From NCBI GenBank assembly GCA_005883305.1, contig VBAC01000001.1:124001-188000 (forward strand): a stretch of 64,000 bases of DNA, given 5' to 3'. The position numbers were made by a program, and so were the translations under genes. Shown piece after piece: positions 15,590-26,377 of the stretch. Position 1 is the first letter of the stretch; each line of letters starts with the position of its first letter. Origin of the DNA: Alphaproteobacteria bacterium. Its GTDB lineage: Bacteria; Pseudomonadota; Alphaproteobacteria; Sphingomonadales; Sphingomonadaceae. Under the pieces are notes generated by a model, which was not told where the DNA came from, made no database searches, and saw only the letters and a program-made list of their open reading frames with translations.

Positions 15590-16134
15590 CCGGTTTGCTC
15601 CAGCATGGATTTGAGCGCGGCCTTGGCGCGCGACAGGCGCAGCGCCAGCGCATTGGGGGCGATTCCGAGCATCTCGGCGATCTCGGAATAGTCGAATCCC
15701 TCGAGCACGAGGATGATTACCTCGCGCTGGGGAGGGGGAAGCCGGCGAGTGGCTTCGATCAGCGAGCGCCGCTCACTCGCCTCGATCGCATTGTCCTCGG
15801 GATTGGGCATGTCCGCCTCGAGCTTTTCGGGAATCTCGGCGACGGGCGGCTGGCGCACCTGCTTGGTGACGAAGGAGATCGACCGGTTCTGCGCCACTCG
15901 GGCGATGAACGTCTTCAGCGACGAATCGGCGCGAAAGCTGGGCAGCGCCTGCCAGACGGCGAGGAAGATCTGCTGGGTCAGGTCCTCGCGCAGGCTGGGA
16001 TCGGCTTCGTAGGACATGGCGATGCGCGAGATGAGCGGGCCGTAATCGGCCACGATCCGCTCGAACGGCGGGATCGCGCCATTCCCCCCATCGCCGCGAT
16101 TCGCGGCTGGCGCACCGGATCGTGAGACGTCCAC
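15586..16134 (-). CDS. ECF-type sigma-70 family RNA polymerase sigma factor
   Basis: This 182-residue sigma factor has region 2 at SLREDLTQQIFLAVWQALPS with the -10 recognition stretch SSLKTFIARVAQNRSISFV. Region 4 is LPPPQREVIILVLEGFDYSE then IAEMLGIAPNALALRLSRAK, a helix-turn-helix for the -35. GTG 16134 was taken as start because GGGGG lies four bases upstream and the preceding in-frame residues are not protein-like; the frame is open back to 16218. It is the first gene of a two-gene unit with a membrane protein. No regulated target is evident, although the small peptide gene at 14859 lies directly downstream and could be part of its regulon. Confidence 0.88.
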   Translation of the reverse strand: MDVSRSGAPAANRGDGGNGAIPPFERIVADYGPLISRIAMSYEADPSLREDLTQQIFLAVWQALPSFRADSSLKTFIARVAQNRSISFVTKQVRQPPVAEIPEKLEADMPNPEDNAIEASERRSLIEATRRLPPPQREVIILVLEGFDYSEIAEMLGIAPNALALRLSRAKAALKSMLEQTG

Positions 16135-16283
16135 ATTCCCCCTATGTGAATACTTGCCCGCACGCGCGTTATAGGCGCAGTCGCCGGTGAAGTCGCGAAG
16201 AACCCGCGCCGCCGCCAATCTTGTTTCGATACGGGCCGGTGTTGACGCGGGCGCGGCTCAGGTGGCAGTGGGGCGCCGGTCGC

Positions 16284-16357
16284 GCGGGTATAGCTCAATG
16301 GTAGAGCACTAGCCTTCCAAGCTTGTGACGCGGGTTCGATTCCCGCTACCCGCTCCA
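16284..16357 (+). tRNA. tRNA-Gly (anticodon TCC)
   Basis: This is a 74-base cloverleaf with encoded CCA. The acceptor GCGGGTA pairs with TACCCGC, the D stem GCTC/GAGC encloses AATGGTA, the anticodon loop CTTCCAA carries TCC, and the T stem GCGGG/CCCGC encloses TTCGATT. The anticodon stem CTAGC/GCTTG contains one T-T mismatch. It reads glycine codons GGA and GGG. Confidence 0.97.
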
Positions 16358-16442
16358 CCCTCCGCCTGCGTGCCCGCGCGGATTCCCCCTTTACTGATAC
16401 CGGCTTGGCTGGCCTATTCGCCCCTCAAGGCAGGGGGCGGGC

Positions 16443-17255
16443 ATGGATTCGATCGGTTATCTCGGCATCTTCGTCGCGCTCGTCGGCCTGGCGGGCGCTT
16501 TGTGGAGCGCGCTGGCCCACAGCCGGGCGCGCTCGCGCTCGCAGGCTGCCGAGCGCTGGCCGACTGCCGCCGGCCGGGTCACCGACATCGACATCCAGCT
16601 CAGGAACGGCGGTGCGGGGCGCTCCCACCATTCCTACTACGTCCCGGCGATTCGCTACGTCTATTCGGTCAATGGCCGCGAGCGCGAAGGCCGCACCATC
16701 CGCTTCGGAATGCCGGCCACCACCACGCGCGGCGCGGCGGAGGCGATCCTCGCCCCCTATCCGGTCGGATCGACTCCCCAGGTTCGCTACAATCCGGAAA
16801 ATCCGGAGGAAAGCGTTCTCGAGCATCGCAAGATCGGCAAGAACCTGATCGGCAGCGCGATCGTTTGCGCCCTGATCTTCGCGGTTGGCGTCGCGATCGT
16901 GATCATGGCCGTCCGCGGCACGTTCAGCGCCGATACCGACGGCCGCTGGCACGCCCGCTTCCAGATCGACGGCGTGGTCTACGAAGGCGATCTCGAGGTC
17001 CGCCGCAATCGGGGGCCGCTCACGGTGACCTACAATGGCGAGCGGGGACAAAGCCGCGCCGTCGAGCAATGCACGCTCCGGCGCGAAGGCCAGCGCGTGA
17101 CGATCGGTTGCCGCGACCCTAGGCTGCTCGCCGGCGAAGGCACCTATTCGCCCGACAATTTCGATCTGAGCTTCGCCAACGCGAACACGCTTCAGGGCAG
17201 CATCACGTCCCAGGACGGAGCGTCGGCCGGTTCGGCGATTTTCGTCCGCCGCTGA
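16443..17255 (+). CDS. DUF3592-type membrane protein
   Basis: This 270-residue protein has an N-terminal membrane helix (about 5-25) and a second near residues 140-162. Between them is the beta-rich domain typical of DUF3592: WPTAAGRVTDIDIQ, then VPAIRYVYSVNGREREGRTI, then YPVGSTPQVRYNPENPEES. The C-terminal 100 residues form an extra domain with two Cys (VEQCTLRR and TIGCRDPR) that could form a disulfide outside the membrane. The family's function is unknown; members are thought to be envelope proteins. It stands alone between the tRNA and the convergent PilZ gene, and its stop directly abuts the PilZ stop. Confidence 0.82.
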   Translation: MDSIGYLGIFVALVGLAGALWSALAHSRARSRSQAAERWPTAAGRVTDIDIQLRNGGAGRSHHSYYVPAIRYVYSVNGREREGRTIRFGMPATTTRGAAEAILAPYPVGSTPQVRYNPENPEESVLEHRKIGKNLIGSAIVCALIFAVGVAIVIMAVRGTFSADTDGRWHARFQIDGVVYEGDLEVRRNRGPLTVTYNGERGQSRAVEQCTLRREGQRVTIGCRDPRLLAGEGTYSPDNFDLSFANANTLQGSITSQDGASAGSAIFVRR

Positions 17256-17885
17256 TTATTTCAGGGTTTTGAGCCAGGCGATCAGCTCGCCGAACGGGAC
17301 CAATTGGTTGAAGGCGATGCCGCAGCTCGTGCCCTGCGACCAGCGGACCACGCCGGAGACCGCGCCGAGCCCCTCGAGATCGAGCACGACCGGGGTGTCC
17401 GGTTCCGGCGGCTCGTCGGTTTCCACCTTGATCCCGCCCTGGGAAACGTCGCGCGCCTGGACCCAATAGGTGCGGTAGCCGGCGCGAAGCGTCGCCAGGC
17501 AGTCGATCTCGACCCGCGGCGTGCGCGGGCGCCAGCCGTTTTCGAGCACCGGCGGGTTGGCGAGCAGCTCCGAAATCTCGATCGGGACGTCGAACTTGAT
17601 CCCGGCATTGGAATCGCGGAACCAGATAACGCGACCAGCCACCGGCTGGCTCGTCTTGAGCTCGACGGAAACCGGCGCTCCCGGCTGCAGCCGCGAGTAG
17701 ACGTGCGCCATCACTCCGCCGGCCGAAATGTTGCGAATGAGGCAGAGCTCGCGGCGGCCGTCGACGATCAGCGTCCCGACGCGAAGGATCTTCAGGTGGC
17801 GCTCGTTTTGGCGGCGCTCCGGCGGAGGCGGCACGGCGTGCGAAAAGGAGAAACCCGTCTCCACCACGCAATCCTCGACGAACAT
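17256..17885 (-). CDS. Protein with two PilZ-like domains
   Basis: This 209-residue protein reads as two tandem PilZ-type beta barrels. The first has RRQNERHLKILRVGTLIVDG (an Arg-rich R-x3-R start) and IRNISAGGVMAHV, matching the [DN]-x-S-x2-G part of the c-di-GMP motif. The second has RVEIDCLATLRAG and ARDVSQGGIKVET, again D-x-S-x2-G. Such proteins bind cyclic di-GMP and change motility, polysaccharide or adhesion output. ATG 17885 was chosen because AAAGGAAG stands seven bases upstream; ATG 17909 would add eight residues without a good ribosome site. It has no signal peptide. Confidence 0.85.
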   Translation of the reverse strand: MFVEDCVVETGFSFSHAVPPPPERRQNERHLKILRVGTLIVDGRRELCLIRNISAGGVMAHVYSRLQPGAPVSVELKTSQPVAGRVIWFRDSNAGIKFDVPIEISELLANPPVLENGWRPRTPRVEIDCLATLRAGYRTYWVQARDVSQGGIKVETDEPPEPDTPVVLDLEGLGAVSGVVRWSQGTSCGIAFNQLVPFGELIAWLKTLK

Positions 17886-18059
17886 ATGCTGCTTCCTTTC
17901 GGAGCCCACTCCAGTTGCGGAAGAAGCATTGCGCCACGATCGCTTTAAGAATCCCTTACCCGCTACCCCGTTGCATCCGTATTGGAATTCAAGGTGCCGA
18001 GCCTCTTCGCCGGGCTTGCGTTCACTGCTTGCTTACGACTTTGCGCTACGAACCGCGGC

Positions 18060-19391
18060 ATGAACGCGCCGCTCAATCCTTCATTCGAAGTCGCCGCCAC
18101 CTTCCGTCACGATCCGCGGCCGCGCTCGGCCGTGAGCACGATGACGGGCGTGGTCGGGCTGCTCGGCCTCATTGCCTGGAGCGCCGTGGCGCGCGGCTAC
18201 GGCATGGTCGGGCCGCTCGCGGCGCTGACCGCGGCGATCGCCTGCGGCGTGCCGATGGTCCTCTGGTCGCTGCTGGTCGACAAGGTGCACCGCAATCCTT
18301 CGACCGGGATCGACTGGGATTCGCCGCCGCGCCCTTTTTCGGAAAGCCTCGACATCAGCCTCGCCAAGATCGCCGGCCTGTGGGGCATCTGGGCGGCCAT
18401 CGCGGGCTTCTACTGCGTGGGCCGCTGGTATTGGTCCGGCCAGTACCTCTTCTCGATGTACGTGCTTGGAATCGCGATCGTGCCCATGCTCGTCCTGTCG
18501 GTTCCTTACGTGCTGTGGATCGACCGGCGCCTCAGGGAGCCGCGCGACGGGGCCTGGCATTTCGGCCAGTGGCTGATCGGCCATGGCGAGCGCGCGGATC
18601 GGCAGGAGCTGCACCATTTCTTCCGCGCCTGGGCGGTGAAAGGCTTCTTCCTGGCCTTTATGATCGCGATCGTCCCGGGCAATTGGGTGGAGGCGATTCG
18701 GCCCACTTCGGACTGGATCACGGCGAGCCCGGTCAATTTCGCCAACTGGCTGATCGCATCGATGTTCATGATCGACGTGACCTTCGCCACGGTCGGCTAC
18801 GTGCTGACGCTCAAGCCGCTCGACGCCCATATTCGAACGGCCAACCCCTATGCGGCGAGCTGGACCGCGGCCCTGATCTGCTACCCGCCCTTCGTTCTGA
18901 TGACCAACGGTGGGCCGCTCGACTATCATCCGGGAATCGGCGATTGGACCGCCTGGCTTTACAGCTATCCGCTCGTCTCGGCCCTGTTCGGGGCGTGGCT
19001 GGTGTTCCTCACCGGCGTCTATGCCTGGGCGACCGTCGCCTTCGGCCCCCGCTTCTCCAACCTCACGAATCGCGGCATCCTCACCAACGGGCCTTACGCT
19101 TGGTCGAAGCACCCGGCCTACCTGTCGAAGAACCTCTTCTGGTGGTTCGCGATGCTGCCGTTCCTCGCTGCCAGTGGCAGCGCGCTCGATGCGATCCGCA
19201 ACACGGCGATTCTCGCCATGGTCAGCGGCGTCTATTACTGGCGCGCGCGGACCGAGGAGCGGCATCTCTCCTCCGATCCGGCCTATATCGAATATGCCGG
19301 GTGGATGGAGCGCAACGGCCCCATCCCGCGGCTGATCAACTGGCTCAAGCCGCGTTCGTCCTCTTCCGCGGCGCCGGTCGCCGCCGAATGA
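18060..19391 (+). CDS. Isoprenylcysteine carboxyl methyltransferase-like membrane protein
   Basis: This 443-residue membrane protein has about ten hydrophobic segments. The C-terminal quarter holds the ICMT/phospholipid-methyltransferase signature GILTNGPYAWSKHPAYLSKN followed by a helix and EERHLSSDPAYIEYAGW, where such enzymes bind S-adenosylmethionine. The long N-terminal part (about residues 40-300) is extra compared with the 150-200-residue bacterial members. Bacteria have no CaaX proteins, so the acceptor is unknown; lipids, quinone precursors or Cys compounds are possible. ATG 18060 (MNAPLNPSF) is preferred over 17982 because the 26 preceding residues are not conserved-looking. The gene lies between two minus-strand genes and stands alone. 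Confidence 0.78.
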   Translation: MNAPLNPSFEVAATFRHDPRPRSAVSTMTGVVGLLGLIAWSAVARGYGMVGPLAALTAAIACGVPMVLWSLLVDKVHRNPSTGIDWDSPPRPFSESLDISLAKIAGLWGIWAAIAGFYCVGRWYWSGQYLFSMYVLGIAIVPMLVLSVPYVLWIDRRLREPRDGAWHFGQWLIGHGERADRQELHHFFRAWAVKGFFLAFMIAIVPGNWVEAIRPTSDWITASPVNFANWLIASMFMIDVTFATVGYVLTLKPLDAHIRTANPYAASWTAALICYPPFVLMTNGGPLDYHPGIGDWTAWLYSYPLVSALFGAWLVFLTGVYAWATVAFGPRFSNLTNRGILTNGPYAWSKHPAYLSKNLFWWFAMLPFLAASGSALDAIRNTAILAMVSGVYYWRARTEERHLSSDPAYIEYAGWMERNGPIPRLINWLKPRSSSSAAPVAAE

Positions 19392-20153
19392 TTACTGGCT
19401 GACCCACAGGCGGTAGCGCCCGGTGGAGCCCTCGCCGAACGAGGTCACCCGAACGATATAGTCGCCGGCTTCCTCGGCCTGGAAGGCGAGCAGCGAATTG
19501 AGGCCGACGCCGCTGTCGTCGTCCTGGTCGGCCGCATCGCCCTCGCGCTCGGCGGCCGCGAGGATCTCGATCATCGGATCCCAGTCGCCGACCGCTTCCA
19601 GCGAGACGAAGCGGCGCTGGCCGGCATCGAAATGGACCAGATAATCGACATAGTGCCGGCCGTCGCGATCGGGATCGGTGTCGGCGAGCGCGCCTTCCCA
19701 CAGCGACCAGGTGCCGGTCGTGCTGACCGCGGTCCCGGCGGTGGAAATGGGCGCCGGGAGCGGCGGGGCCTGCTCGACCCTGGCGGTATAGGGGCCGCGC
19801 GCCTCGGCGGCGAAGCCGGTGACCCGAAGGATATAGTCGCCGCTCTCGGCCGGGCTGTAGGCGATCCGCGAATTGAGCCCCTCGCCATAATCGTCATTCT
19901 CGGCGACCGGCTCTTCCTGACCGTCGCGCATCAGCCGGGCGACCGTGTCGAAGCCCTCGGCCTCGACCGTGATCCGGTAGCGCTGGCCCGCTTCGAGGCG
20001 GATTCGATGATCGTCGTAGCGATGATCCTCGTCGCCCTTCGCGTCGCTATCCTCGAGCGCGCCGGTGACGGTCAGCGGGGCGCCGGGCCCCTGCGCAAGT
20101 GCCGACGTGGCGGCGAGAGCGGCGAGCGAAACGGCGATGGTCGCGATGCGCAT
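19392..20153 (-). CDS. Secreted protein with two PPC-type beta domains
   Basis: This 253-residue protein has a signal peptide (MRIATIAVSLAALAATSALA) and two repeats of a bacterial pre-peptidase C-terminal (PPC)-like domain. The first contains GQRYRITVEAEGFDTVARLM, then NDDYGEGLNSRIAYSPAESG, then DYILRVTGF. The second contains FDAGQRRFVSLEAVGDWDPM, then DDDSGVGLNSLLAF, then DYIVRVTSFGEGSTGRYRL. The repeated DDxxGxGLNS stretch is a likely calcium-binding turn. No protease domain is attached, so this is a stand-alone periplasmic or surface binding protein. Its stop codon directly abuts that of the convergent methyltransferase-like gene. Confidence 0.85.
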   Translation of the reverse strand: MRIATIAVSLAALAATSALAQGPGAPLTVTGALEDSDAKGDEDHRYDDHRIRLEAGQRYRITVEAEGFDTVARLMRDGQEEPVAENDDYGEGLNSRIAYSPAESGDYILRVTGFAAEARGPYTARVEQAPPLPAPISTAGTAVSTTGTWSLWEGALADTDPDRDGRHYVDYLVHFDAGQRRFVSLEAVGDWDPMIEILAAAEREGDAADQDDDSGVGLNSLLAFQAEEAGDYIVRVTSFGEGSTGRYRLWVSQ

Positions 20154-20243
20154 GATCGGATGGTCCCCCTGTATACGATTCGGTCAGGAGCAAAGTCCTA
20201 GCCGCTGGTGCGCCGGGATGCCAGTTACGGCGAAGTAACGGCT

Positions 20244-22582
<2,339 letters not shown>

Positions 22583-22591
22583 GAAGCGCCC

Positions 22592-23335
22592 TTAGCCGCG
22601 CCGGGGTTGGCTGCGCCAGTCCCCCGCCGCCGCCATCCACAGGCTGATCGCGGTGAGCGCCGCGGTGTCGGCGCGAAGGATGCGCGGGCCGAGCGATACG
22701 GGCTTCGCTTGAGGCAGGGCGCGAATCGCGTTTCGCTCCTCGTCGGTGAAGCCGCCCTCCGGGCCGATCAGGATCGCCGCCGGGCCGGGCGCCGCCACGA
22801 ACGCCTCGCCGCCGCCCTCGTCGGCGAAGTAGAGCGCGCGATTCGCGGGCCAGTCCTTGAGAACCGCCTCGAGCTTTCGCGGCTCGGCCAGCGCCGGAAG
22901 CGCGGTGCGCTCGCATTGCTCGGCCGCCTCGACCGCATGGGCGCGCAGGCGCTCCAGGTTCAGCCGCTCGACGATCGTCCGGCGGGTCACCACCGGCCGA
23001 AGGCTCGCGACGCCGAGCTCGGTCGCCTTCTCCACCAGCCAGTCGATCCGCCCCCGCTTGACCGGCGCGAAGAGGAGCCAGAGATCGGGAACCGCCTCGC
23101 GCTCGCGAAGCCGCTCGCCGACCACCAGCGTCGTCCGCTTCTTCCCCGCCTCAGCGATCTCCGCGAGCCATTCGCCGCTGCGATCGTCGAACAGCTTCAC
23201 CTTGTCCCCCGGCGCGAGACGAAGGACAGCGCCCAGATAGGTGCCCTCGACAGTGATGCTCGCGCCCTCTCTCAGCGCATGATCAACGAACAGGCGCGGC
23301 AGGCTGTGCGGTGGCCAGGCGGGGGTGGCAGGCAC
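22592..23335 (-). CDS. rsmE: 16S rRNA (uracil1498-N3)-methyltransferase
   Basis: This 247-residue SPOUT-class methyltransferase uses S-adenosylmethionine to methylate U1498 of 16S rRNA. The N-terminal PUA-like part (LPRLFVDHALREGASITV) is followed by the RsmE signature WLVEKATELGVASLRPV, the knot-forming ILIGPEGGFTDEERNAI, and LGPRILRADTAALTAISL at the cofactor site. The length matches the family. It is the first gene of the rsmE-gshA-pip operon. Confidence 0.95.
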   Translation of the reverse strand: MPATPAWPPHSLPRLFVDHALREGASITVEGTYLGAVLRLAPGDKVKLFDDRSGEWLAEIAEAGKKRTTLVVGERLREREAVPDLWLLFAPVKRGRIDWLVEKATELGVASLRPVVTRRTIVERLNLERLRAHAVEAAEQCERTALPALAEPRKLEAVLKDWPANRALYFADEGGGEAFVAAPGPAAILIGPEGGFTDEERNAIRALPQAKPVSLGPRILRADTAALTAISLWMAAAGDWRSQPRRG

Positions 23336-23341
23336 GCGCGT

Positions 23342-23779
23342 TCAGGCCGCTTGCCGCTTGTCATAGCCTTCGGTCGCCAACATCACCGTTTTCGGCACCG
23401 GTTGCTCGCCGCTTAGATAATAAGCGATCGTCCGGCGCGAGAGTCCGAGCGCTTCGGCCGCCCCGTCCAGCGTCAGATGGTTGCGCTCCATCCAGCCGCG
23501 GAAAGCCGTCGCCGGCATCGCTTCGCCCGACTGCTCGTCCGCCCAGCGCCTGAGCTGCGCGGCGCCGAAATCGATTCCGCAACTTGGCCATTCGACGGAC
23601 CAGCCGTCCTCAGCGAGGTGGATGCGATTGAAAACCTCGGGATCGCCGAGCGACGCCAGCGCGGGGCGCCCGGAGACGATCGGGCCGAGATCGACCTCCG
23701 CCCGCCATCCGTCATCCCAGGCGAGGACGAGGATGGAGCCGTTGCGCGTGATCGCACTCTCCAGCCTGCCGATGCTCAT
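23342..23779 (-). CDS. DUF2442 domain fused to an XRE-like helix-turn-helix
   Basis: This 145-residue protein has an N-terminal DUF2442-like part (about residues 1-85: WDDGWRAEVDLGPIVSGRP then WSVEWPSCGIDFGAAQLRRW). Its C-terminal half is a helix-turn-helix, AAEALGLSRRTIAYYLSGEQ. DUF2442 proteins are commonly paired with DUF4160 proteins in toxin-antitoxin-like modules, and here the DUF4160 gene overlaps its start by four bases. The fused DNA-binding part suits an autoregulating antitoxin. ATG 23779 was chosen since it overlaps the upstream stop (ATGA); the frame opens to 23806. Confidence 0.82.
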   Translation of the reverse strand: MSIGRLESAITRNGSILVLAWDDGWRAEVDLGPIVSGRPALASLGDPEVFNRIHLAEDGWSVEWPSCGIDFGAAQLRRWADEQSGEAMPATAFRGWMERNHLTLDGAAEALGLSRRTIAYYLSGEQPVPKTVMLATEGYDKRQAA

Positions 23780-24009
23780 TGCCCTTCTCCCGAATATTCG
23801 GCCCACTTGCGTTCGAGCAGCGGCCGGTTTTCAGCCGCCCAGTCCAACCCCTCGCGAAGGTCGATCCGGCCGCTCGACGCGATCACCTCCAGCGTGTCGA
23901 TCCGCACCTGCGCCGCTCCTTCCCGCCCGAGAACGTGGAAGTGTGGCGGATTGTGATCCGCGAAGAACATCGCGATCTCGGTGGCGGAGAGGCGGTGGAG
24001 CCGCGGCAC
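23776..24009 (-). CDS. DUF4160 protein (toxin-antitoxin-like partner)
   Basis: This 77-residue protein matches DUF4160 over its full length. MPRLHRLSATEIAMFFADHN and PPHFHVLGREGAAQVRI include the family's HxPPHFHV-like core, and the protein ends with the helix GLDWAAENRPLLERKWAEY. It is translated together with the DUF2442-HTH gene (ATGA overlap). The pair is widespread and thought to behave as a type II toxin-antitoxin module, but a toxin activity for DUF4160 has not been established to my knowledge. It diverges from ubiA. Confidence 0.85.
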   Translation of the reverse strand: MPRLHRLSATEIAMFFADHNPPHFHVLGREGAAQVRIDTLEVIASSGRIDLREGLDWAAENRPLLERKWAEYSGEGQ

Positions 24010-24100
24010 GATTATCTTTCTAGTGCAATGGTTGCACTAATGCAAGCCCGCGACCTGCCGCCGCTCGACTTTGCCGCCCGCTATTGCCACTGGTCCTTCA

Positions 24101-25012
24101 ATGTCAGACGCGACCGACATCGTCCCCGACAGCGAGCAGCGCGGCCTGATCGGCGCGCTCCCGGCCTCCATGCGCCCGTATGCCTCGCTGATCCGGCTCG
24201 ACCGGCCGATCGGGGCGTGGCTGCTGTTCTGGCCGTGCGCCTGGAGCGTGGCGCTGGCCGGAATGGGGCAGGGGGGCTGGCGGCTGATCCTTTGGCTGGC
24301 GCTCGGGGCCTGGGCGATGCGCGGCGCCGGCTGCGTCTACAACGATATCGTCGACAAGGATCTCGACGCCAAGGTGGAGCGTACCCGGCTGCGGCCGCTG
24401 GCGAGCCGCCGCGTTTCCCTCAAGGGCGCATGGGTGCTGCTCGTGGCGATGACCCTGATCGGCCTCGTCGTGCTCATTCAGCTCCAGCGGACGGCGCAGA
24501 TCGTCGCGCTTGTGAGTCTCGCCCTCGTCGCCGCCTATCCGTTCATGAAGCGGATCACCTGGTGGCCGCAGGCCTGGCTCGGGCTGGTCTTCTCCTGGGG
24601 CGCATTGGTCGGGTGGCCGGCGGTGCGCGGCGATCTCGATGCGCCCGCATGGCTGCTGTGGGGCGGGGCGGTCTTCTGGGTGATCGGCTACGACACCATC
24701 TACGCACTTCAGGACAAGGAAGACGACGCTCTGGTCGGAGTGCGCTCCTCGGCCCTCGCGCTCGGGCGGCACGCCCGGCCCGGCATCGCCCTCTGCTATC
24801 TGGTCGCGCTCGCTTTTTGGGCCGCTTCGCTCCATTTCGTCCGCCGCGAATGGTTCGCTTTGCTCGCCCTCGCGCCGATGGCGCTCCACCTCGCCTGGCA
24901 GGCCGCGACTTTGAAGCCGGAGGCGGGCGAGGACGCGCTGGCCAAGTTCCGCTCGAACCGCTTCGCCGGCCTGCTGATGTTCGCCGCCTGCTGGGTGGTC
25001 GGCAACGCCTGA
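24101..25012 (+). CDS. ubiA: 4-hydroxybenzoate octaprenyltransferase
   Basis: This 303-residue membrane prenyltransferase attaches the polyprenyl chain to 4-hydroxybenzoate in ubiquinone synthesis. Both Asp-rich motifs are present: GCVYNDIVDKDLDAKVERTR (first, about residue 78) and GYDTIYALQDKEDDALVGVR (second, about 200). About eight hydrophobic helices surround them, with RPIGAWLLFWPCAWS near the N-terminus. ATG 24101 (MSDATD) is the likely start; an in-frame ATG at 24071 would add ten residues. The gene stands alone and diverges from the DUF4160 pair. Confidence 0.94.
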   Translation: MSDATDIVPDSEQRGLIGALPASMRPYASLIRLDRPIGAWLLFWPCAWSVALAGMGQGGWRLILWLALGAWAMRGAGCVYNDIVDKDLDAKVERTRLRPLASRRVSLKGAWVLLVAMTLIGLVVLIQLQRTAQIVALVSLALVAAYPFMKRITWWPQAWLGLVFSWGALVGWPAVRGDLDAPAWLLWGGAVFWVIGYDTIYALQDKEDDALVGVRSSALALGRHARPGIALCYLVALAFWAASLHFVRREWFALLALAPMALHLAWQAATLKPEAGEDALAKFRSNRFAGLLMFAACWVVGNA

Positions 25013-25030
25013 AGTTGCTACCGCCCCGCC

Positions 25031-26377
25031 ATGCTTGATCCCCGGGAAGCCGAAGCGCGCGCCGCGGCGCTGATCGACGCCGCCGTGAAGGCCGGCGCCG
25101 ACGCCGCCGACGTCCTCTACATCGGGGACGCCTCGACCGAGGTGCAGGTGCGGCTCGGCGCGCTCGAGGACGTGACCCGCTCCGAGGGCGAGGAGATCGG
25201 CCTTCGCTTCTTCCTCGGCCGCCGCTCGGCGAGCGTTTCCTCCTCGGATCTGTCGGCCGAGGCTCTGTCGGCGTTGGTCGAGCGCGCGGCGGCGATGGCC
25301 CGCGAGGCCCCGGAGGATCCCGATTCGGGTCTCGCGCCCGAGGATCGGCTGATGCGCGGCCAAGGGCCGGACATCGACGCCGACGACGGCGGCGATCCGT
25401 CGCCGGTCGCGCTTCGCGAGCTCGTTACCGCGATCGAGGAAAGCGCCCGCGCCGTGCCGGGCGTGACCAATTCCGAAGGCGCGGGCATCGGCGCCGGCCG
25501 GATGGTGATTGCCCTCGCGACGAGCGCCGGCTTCGCACGCGCCTATACGAACAGCTCCTATTCGGCCTCGGCGAGCGTGATCGCGGGGACCGGCAGCGCG
25601 ATGCAGCGCGATTATGCCAGTCATTCGGTCCGCCATTTCGAGGATCTCGATTCGGCCGAGGCGATCGGCCGCCTCGCCGGCGAGCGCGCGGTGCGTCGGC
25701 TGAATCCGATCCGCCTCGCCAGCGGGACCATGCCGGTGGTGTTCGATCCGCGCGTCGGCGGAAGCCTGATCGGCAGCCTGATCGGCGCCATGTCCGGCCC
25801 CGCGATCGCCCGGCGCACCAGCTTCCTGCTCGGCCGCGAGGAGGAGGAATTGTTCGGGCCCGGAATCGTCATCGTCGACGATCCGCACCGTCGCGGCGGC
25901 CTTCGCTCCAAGCCGTTCGACGGGGAGGGGGTCGCCACCGCGCCGCGCCGGCTGGTCGAGGGCGGCAGGCTGACCGGCTGGCTCCTGAACAGCGCGTCGG
26001 CGCGCCAGCTCGGGCTGGAGACGACCGGCCACGCCGCGCGCGGCATCGGCGGATCCCCCGGCGTCGGCGCAACCAACGTTCACATGGAGCCGGGGGCGGT
26101 CAGCCCTTCGGCTCTTATTGCCGGCATAAAGCGCGGGGTCTACGTCACCGAGATGATCGGTCAGGGCGTCAACGCGGTCACCGGCGATTACAGCCGCGGC
26201 GCATCGGGCTTCGTCATCGAAAATGGCGAGATCGGCGCGGCGGTGGACGAGATCACCATCGCCGGCAATCTGATCGACATGTTCCGCACCCTCGTGCCCG
26301 CCGACGACCTCGATCATCGCCGGGCGATCAACGTCCCGACGCTGAGAGTGGAAGGGATGACGGTCGCCGGTGCTTGA
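25031..26377 (+). CDS. pmbA: TldD/PmbA family metalloprotease-like protein
   Basis: This 448-residue protein is the PmbA (TldE) type of the TldD/TldE pair, which degrades unfolded peptides and matures microcin B17 and CcdA in Escherichia coli. The N-terminal half has EVQVRLGALEDVTRSEGEEI. The conserved C-terminal half has VFDPRVGGSLIGSLIGAMSG, GLETTGHAARGIGGSPGVG, and GVYVTEMIGQGVNAVTGDYS near GASGFVIENGEI. PmbA lacks the HExxxH zinc site of TldD, and none is seen here. No tldD gene is in the window. It overlaps the inositol-monophosphatase-like gene by eight bases. Confidence 0.93.
   Translation: MLDPREAEARAAALIDAAVKAGADAADVLYIGDASTEVQVRLGALEDVTRSEGEEIGLRFFLGRRSASVSSSDLSAEALSALVERAAAMAREAPEDPDSGLAPEDRLMRGQGPDIDADDGGDPSPVALRELVTAIEESARAVPGVTNSEGAGIGAGRMVIALATSAGFARAYTNSSYSASASVIAGTGSAMQRDYASHSVRHFEDLDSAEAIGRLAGERAVRRLNPIRLASGTMPVVFDPRVGGSLIGSLIGAMSGPAIARRTSFLLGREEEELFGPGIVIVDDPHRRGGLRSKPFDGEGVATAPRRLVEGGRLTGWLLNSASARQLGLETTGHAARGIGGSPGVGATNVHMEPGAVSPSALIAGIKRGVYVTEMIGQGVNAVTGDYSRGASGFVIENGEIGAAVDEITIAGNLIDMFRTLVPADDLDHRRAINVPTLRVEGMTVAGA

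Noticed and set aside
24104-26317. 737-residue open frame on the minus strand across ubiA and pmbA
   Set aside because: Antisense of two clear plus-strand genes with conserved catalytic motifs.
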